Of a stretch of 16,669 bases of DNA, positions 13,241 through 16,669 are shown piece after piece (positions within the stretch are counted from its first letter, which is position 1; every line of letters begins with the position of its first letter). The notes under the pieces are model-generated. The model had not been told where the DNA came from. It ran no database searches and saw only the letters and a program-made list of their open reading frames with translations. Location of the stretch: NCBI GenBank assembly GCA_021205375.1, contig JAJPXR010000172.1, positions 1-16,669 on the forward strand, written 5' to 3'. The stretch comes from Clostridiales bacterium. GTDB lineage: Bacteria > Bacillota > Clostridia > Oscillospirales > Oscillospiraceae. The position numbers and the translations under genes were made by a program.

Positions 13241-14833
13241 ATGGAGCTTTGCTTTTACGGAGCGGCCCACGCCGTCACCGGCTCCTGCCACTGCGTCTCC
13301 GCCAACGGGAAGCACGTCCTGGTGGACTGCGGGTTACAGCAGGGCAAGGACGAGACGGACAACCAGAAGTTTTATTTCTCCCCGGCGCTCATCGACGCGG
13401 TGCTGGTGACCCACGCCCACATCGACCACTCCGGCCGCCTGCCCCTGCTGGTGAAGGAGGGGTATCAGGGGCCGATTTACGCCACCGCCCTGACCTGCCA
13501 ACTGCTGGAAATCATGTTGCTGGACTCCGCCCACATCCAGGAGAGCGACGCCAAGTGGGAGAACCAGAAGGGCAAGCGGGCCGGCAAGGAGCCTGTAGAG
13601 CCGCTGTATACCGTCGCGGACGCGGAGGAGGCCATTCGGCGGCTGGTGCCGGTGAGCTACGGCCAGACGCTGGAGCCGGTGGAAGGGTTCCGCTTCCGCA
13701 TGACCGACGCGGGCCACCTGCTGGGCAGCGCCTATGTGGAGCTGTGGGTCCGGGAAGGTGCCGCGGAGAAGAAAATCGTCTTTTCCGGCGACATCGGCAA
13801 CACGAATCAGCCCATCATCCGGGACCCCCAGCCCATCTCCGGCGCAGACTATGTGGTGATGGAGTCCACCTACGGCGACCGGAACCACGAGGGCGAGGGG
13901 GATTACACCACCGCCCTGGCCGAGATTTTGAACGACACCTTTGCCCAGGGGGGCAACGTGGTCATCCCCTCCTTCGCCGTGGGCCGGACACAGGAGCTGC
14001 TCTATTTCCTCAGGGAGATCCAGCAGCAGGGGCTGGTGACCTCCCGCCCGGACTTCCAGGTGGTGGTGGACAGCCCCCTGGCAACCAAGGCCACGCAAAT
14101 CTTCTCCGGCGACCTGACCGGCTACCTGGACGAAGAGGCGCTGGCGCTCATTGACGACGGGGTGTCGCTGTTCCAGGTGGACCACCTGCGGCTGTGCGAG
14201 AGCACCGAGGAGTCCAAGGCGCTGAACGAGGATACCACGCCGAAGGTCATCATCTCCGCCTCCGGCATGTGCGACGCCGGGCGCATCCGCCACCACTTGA
14301 AGCACAACCTCTGGCGGAAGGAGTGCGCCGTGGTGTTCGTGGGCTATCAGGCCCAGGGGACGCTGGGCCGCTCCCTGCTGGAGGGGAAGAAGTTCGTCCG
14401 CCTCTTCGGGGAGGACGTGATGGTCAACGCCAAGATCATCAACTTCCGGGGCCTGTCCTCCCACGCCGGACACGACGATTTGGTGCGCTGGGCGCAGCAG
14501 TTTGACAACCCCACGGAGATTTTCGTGGTCCACGGAGACGGCACGGTCAGCGAGGGCTTCGCCGCAGAGCTGACCGGCCTGGGCTATCGCGCTCACGCGC
14601 CGCTCTGCCGGGAGGAGTACGACCTGCTCCGGGGCGCTGTGACCCGCCAGGGCGTCGCTCCCGTCAAAAAGAAGGAATCCCGCTGGCAGGAAGGCTCCGC
14701 CGCCTACCGCCGCCTGGAGGAGGTTGGCCGCCAGCTCATGGAGGTCATCCGCAAGAACAAGGGCGGCACCAACAAGGATTTGGCAAAGTTTGCCGACCAA
14801 ATTCGCGCTCTGATCCAGAAGTGGGACCGGTGA
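13241..14833 (+). CDS. Metallo-beta-lactamase-fold, beta-CASP ribonuclease-like protein (YSH1/CPSF type)
   Basis: A 530-residue protein with the zinc site THAHIDHSG (H58, H60, D62, H63), H159 in DAGHLLGSAY and D184 in SGDIGN. The beta-CASP blocks MESTYGDRNH (208-216), SFAVGRTQELLYFL, ISASGMCDAGR and LSSHAGHDDL follow in order. This arrangement is that of bacterial homologues of the CPSF-73/Ysh1 RNA nucleases (COG1236), expected to cut or trim RNA in the cytoplasm; the RNA target is unknown. The C-terminal ~40 residues are basic and helical (MEVIRKNKGGTNKDLAKFAD), possibly for RNA binding. ATG 13241 follows AGAGGTG by six bases and is preferred to an upstream in-frame start at 13199. It is a single-gene unit divergent from fabH. 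Confidence 0.93.
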   Translation: MELCFYGAAHAVTGSCHCVSANGKHVLVDCGLQQGKDETDNQKFYFSPALIDAVLVTHAHIDHSGRLPLLVKEGYQGPIYATALTCQLLEIMLLDSAHIQESDAKWENQKGKRAGKEPVEPLYTVADAEEAIRRLVPVSYGQTLEPVEGFRFRMTDAGHLLGSAYVELWVREGAAEKKIVFSGDIGNTNQPIIRDPQPISGADYVVMESTYGDRNHEGEGDYTTALAEILNDTFAQGGNVVIPSFAVGRTQELLYFLREIQQQGLVTSRPDFQVVVDSPLATKATQIFSGDLTGYLDEEALALIDDGVSLFQVDHLRLCESTEESKALNEDTTPKVIISASGMCDAGRIRHHLKHNLWRKECAVVFVGYQAQGTLGRSLLEGKKFVRLFGEDVMVNAKIINFRGLSSHAGHDDLVRWAQQFDNPTEIFVVHGDGTVSEGFAAELTGLGYRAHAPLCREEYDLLRGAVTRQGVAPVKKKESRWQEGSAAYRRLEEVGRQLMEVIRKNKGGTNKDLAKFADQIRALIQKWDR

Positions 14834-14883
14834 GCCGTGTCTCAATTTCCGGGGAAATTCGGGTGAAACGCCGTGAAAAAGCA

Positions 14884-14912
14884 TTGTCACCAAAGAGAAT
14901 GTGTGGTAAAAT
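14884..14912 (+). promoter_or_regulatory. Promoter of the DivIVA-like / fumarase-beta unit
   Basis: TTGTCA (14884-14889), a 17-bp spacer and an extended -10 TGGTAAAAT (hexamer 14907-14912), followed by a GGGAGG ribosome site and ATG 14943. A small AATTTC/GAAATT hairpin just upstream (about 14850-14866) may weakly end the preceding gene. Confidence 0.8.
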
Positions 14913-14942
14913 AAAAGAACTTCATGTTAGGGAGGCAACAAG

Positions 14943-15815
14943 ATGGTCGGAAATGTAGCGTTTCGCAGCGCCGCAATTGGCGGGTTCAACCGCAGCGACG
15001 TGATGAGTTATATTGAGAAATCTGTCCGTGAGAACACCGAGGCTCTGGAAGAGGCCCACGCCGAGACCGCCGCGGCCCAGGAGAAGGCGGAGGAACTGGA
15101 CCGGCTGAACGCCGAGCTGAAAAACCAACTGGAGAGCCAGCAGGTCACGGTCAAGGCCCAGATGTACACCCTCCAGACGGAGATCCAGAAGATCGTCGCT
15201 GAGCGGGACAGCCTGAAGGACAAAGTGGACCAGATGGAGGTCATGGACCAGAAGATGCAGCAGATGGAGCAGCAGATCCAGTCCCTGCTGCGCACCGGCG
15301 ACCAACAGCGGGAGACCATCCAGCGGGTCCAGACTGCCAACGACGAGAAGTCCCAGCGCATTGCCGACCTGGAGGCCCAAGTGGAGAAGATGCAGGGCGA
15401 TTCCGACGCCTACCATGTCCTGTGTGACAACGTGGGGCAAATCATGCTGGACGCGAAGTCCCGCACCACCCTGCTGGAGCAGAGCGCGCAGCAGGCTTAC
15501 GACGAAAAGATGGCCGAGGCCCAGTCTGCCTATGACACCATCCTGGCCAACGCCACCGGCGACGCGGAGGAGGCCCGCCTGCGGGTGGAGACCCAACTGC
15601 GGCAGCTCCAGGGCGAGGTGAACAACCTGGTCTCCGGCGTGAACGACGCCGTGGCGAAGGCGCTGAGTGATGTCAGCGAGGTGCAGGCGCTGATTCAGGG
15701 CCTGAACGGGTACATGAACCAGTACGCTGGTGAGGAACCCACCCCGCAGGAGGAGCCGGTGGTGGAAAAGCTGCCGGAGGAACCCCTGCCGTTCCCGGAA
15801 GCTGCCAATGAGTGA
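14943..15815 (+). CDS. DivIVA-like coiled-coil protein
   Basis: A 290-residue protein whose N-terminus has a GFNRSDVMSYIEK motif (14-26), like the membrane-curvature-binding start of DivIVA/GpsB-type proteins (GYxxxxVDxFL). Most of residues 25-150 and about 185-260 are heptad-rich coiled coil (Glu, Gln, Leu, Met). The last ~28 residues are Pro/Glu-rich (EEPTPQEEPVVEKLPEEP) and probably disordered. No membrane segment is present. DivIVA-family proteins organise cell poles, septa or secretion; the specific role here is unknown. Its stop overlaps the start of the fumarase-beta gene by 8 bases (ATGAGTGA), so the two are translated from one mRNA. ATG 14943 follows AGGGAGG at good spacing. DivIVA assignment is by motif and architecture. 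Confidence 0.85.
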   Translation: MVGNVAFRSAAIGGFNRSDVMSYIEKSVRENTEALEEAHAETAAAQEKAEELDRLNAELKNQLESQQVTVKAQMYTLQTEIQKIVAERDSLKDKVDQMEVMDQKMQQMEQQIQSLLRTGDQQRETIQRVQTANDEKSQRIADLEAQVEKMQGDSDAYHVLCDNVGQIMLDAKSRTTLLEQSAQQAYDEKMAEAQSAYDTILANATGDAEEARLRVETQLRQLQGEVNNLVSGVNDAVAKALSDVSEVQALIQGLNGYMNQYAGEEPTPQEEPVVEKLPEEPLPFPEAANE

Positions 15816-16389
15816 CCGGAACGTGCAGAGCGGCGGGAGCAAAACGTACCACCTCTGTTCGGAGGAACTGCGGGCCATGCAGCCTCAGCTTAACGCCGGA
15901 GACCGGGTGGTTCTCAGCGGCACCATTTACACCGCCAGAGACGCGGCCCACAAGCGTATCTTCGCCCTGCTGGACCAGGGGAAAGAACTGCCCTTCCCAT
16001 TGCAGGACGCCATTGTCTACTACGCCGGTCCCACCCCCGCCCAGCAGGGAATGGCTGTGGGGGCCTGCGGCCCCACCACCGCCAGCCGCATGAACGGCTT
16101 CGCGCCCCGTCTGCTGGACCTGGGCCTGGGCGCCATCATCGGCAAGGGCCAGATGAGCGACGAGGTGGAAGCAGCCATGCAGCGCAACGGCTGCTGCTTC
16201 TTCGCCGCTGTGGGCGGCGCGGGCGCGCTGATCGCCCGGTGCATCGAGAAAGCGGAAGTCATCGCCTTTGACGACCTGGGCTGTGAATCCATCAAGCGCA
16301 TGACCGTCCGGGAACTGCCCCTGACGGTGGCCATCGACTGCCACGGCGGGAACCTGTACCGGACCGGGCGGGCGGCTTACCAGAGGTAA
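15808..16389 (+). CDS. Class I fumarase / L(+)-tartrate dehydratase beta subunit (C-terminal domain type)
   Basis: A 193-residue homologue of the beta subunit of iron-sulfur hydro-lyases that interconvert fumarate and malate (or tartrate and oxaloacetate). Family blocks are TARDAAHKR (42-50), GACGPTTASRMN (85-96), GKGQMS (112-117), FFAAVGGAGAL and FDDLGCESIKRMTVRELPLT near 154-173. Length is close to the usual ~185-200. The [4Fe-4S]-binding alpha subunit is normally encoded next to it, but the gene before it here is DivIVA-like and a terminator follows, so alpha must be elsewhere or absent. ATG 15808 overlaps the upstream stop; a weak GGAAG site lies seven bases before it, which suggests translational coupling. 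The family is sure; exact substrate is not. Confidence 0.93.
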   Translation: MSDRNVQSGGSKTYHLCSEELRAMQPQLNAGDRVVLSGTIYTARDAAHKRIFALLDQGKELPFPLQDAIVYYAGPTPAQQGMAVGACGPTTASRMNGFAPRLLDLGLGAIIGKGQMSDEVEAAMQRNGCCFFAAVGGAGALIARCIEKAEVIAFDDLGCESIKRMTVRELPLTVAIDCHGGNLYRTGRAAYQR

Positions 16390-16391
16390 AG

Positions 16392-16427
16392 AAACGGGTT
16401 TCCCACAGCGTCGGGAAACCCGTTTTT
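16392..16427 (+). terminator. Strong intrinsic terminator after fumarase-beta gene
   Basis: A 13-bp perfect stem AAACGGGTTTCCC / GGGAAACCCGTTT with an 8-base loop runs into five T, starting three bases after the stop codon. Confidence 0.95.
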
Positions 16428-16471
16428 GCGGAACAACTGTCATGACTGGCATCCCATTTACTCAGCCATGC

Positions 16472-16669
16472 GCTTTTACCCCTCCGCTGTCAAGCGGCAC
16501 TTCTGGGGCTTTGCATGGGTTCCCATTAGGGGGCTAGAGGGATGGTCAGTTGTCAAACGATTGTTTTCAGCGGAAAATTTGTACTATATTGGGTAAAATT
16601 GCTGGCCAAACAGCAAGTACTATCCCCCTCGCCTCCCCTGAAAGGGGAGGAGGGCCGCCGCCTTTAGGC
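16472..16669 (-). mobile_element. MITE-like element, inverted copy, cut by window end (copy 4)
   Basis: The left arm (TTTTACCCCTCCGCTGTCAA, then GCGGCACTTCTGGGGCTTTGC) ends at GGTCAGTT. The core 16541-16625, read on the minus strand, matches the 9206-9408 core closely (ATAGTACTTGCTGTTTGGCC, ATATAGTACAA, TTTTCCGC, AACTGACCA). The right arm has the constant TCCCCTGAAAGGGGA hairpin and the start of a GCCGCCGCCTTTAGGC hairpin before the sequence stops. The orientation is opposite to the 9206 copy. The left arm shares its extra hairpin block with the arm at 11316. Confidence 0.72.

Noticed and set aside
13334..14893. 519-codon open frame on the minus strand opposite the beta-CASP gene.
   Set aside because: It is antisense to a gene with complete metal and beta-CASP motifs and has no ribosome site or known domain.

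Overview
The window comes from a GC-rich member of the Clostridia, most likely an Oscillospiraceae-type gut bacterium. This is inferred from several traits: strong AGGAGG ribosome sites and sigma-A promoters beside GC-rich coding sequence, clostridial versions of Fhs, FabH, UxaC and GPH transporters, an AraC regulator with a large N-terminal sensor region, a DivIVA-like coiled-coil protein, and many copies of a palindromic CCCCTCC-type interspersed repeat. No rRNA, tRNA, CRISPR array or classical insertion sequence was seen.

Layout. At 84-656 (-) is a small helical protein with a long Pro-Ala-Glu repeat tail. At 840-2504 (-) is formate-tetrahydrofolate ligase, preceded at 2591-2656 by a recognisable ZTP (pfl) riboswitch whose 3' half overlaps an intrinsic terminator. 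From 2816 to 11038 lies a locus that looks built for uronic-acid glycosides: uronate isomerase (uxaC, -), a GntR/FCD regulator (-), an AraC-type regulator (-), then divergently a cytoplasmic GH2 glycosidase (+) and a GPH-family sugar:cation symporter (+). The inferred flow is glycoside import by the symporter, hydrolysis by the GH2 enzyme, and isomerisation of the released uronate by UxaC. The later enzymes (UxuA/UxuB, KdgK/KdgA) are not in the window. GTATAC-centred sites overlap the -10 boxes of both gntR and uxaC, which suggests autoregulation plus control of uxaC. The AraC protein probably controls the divergent GH2 promoter, which has a perfect -10 but a poor -35.

From 11999 to 14833 a beta-ketoacyl-ACP synthase III (-) and a beta-CASP metallo-beta-lactamase-fold ribonuclease-like protein (+) diverge from clear promoters. 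At 14943-16389 (+) a DivIVA-like coiled-coil gene overlaps by 8 bases an orphan class I fumarase/tartrate dehydratase beta subunit, and a strong terminator ends the unit.

The most unusual structure is a family of repeat elements with inverted GC-rich hairpin arms, at 9206-9408, 11181-11224, 11316-11989 and 16472 to the window end. Two copies hold a similar ~85 bp non-coding core in opposite orientations. A third has the same arms, but its core is replaced by a DUF559 (Vsr-like) endonuclease gene. That arrangement resembles an autonomous element with non-autonomous relatives and is the best candidate here for an undescribed mobile system.
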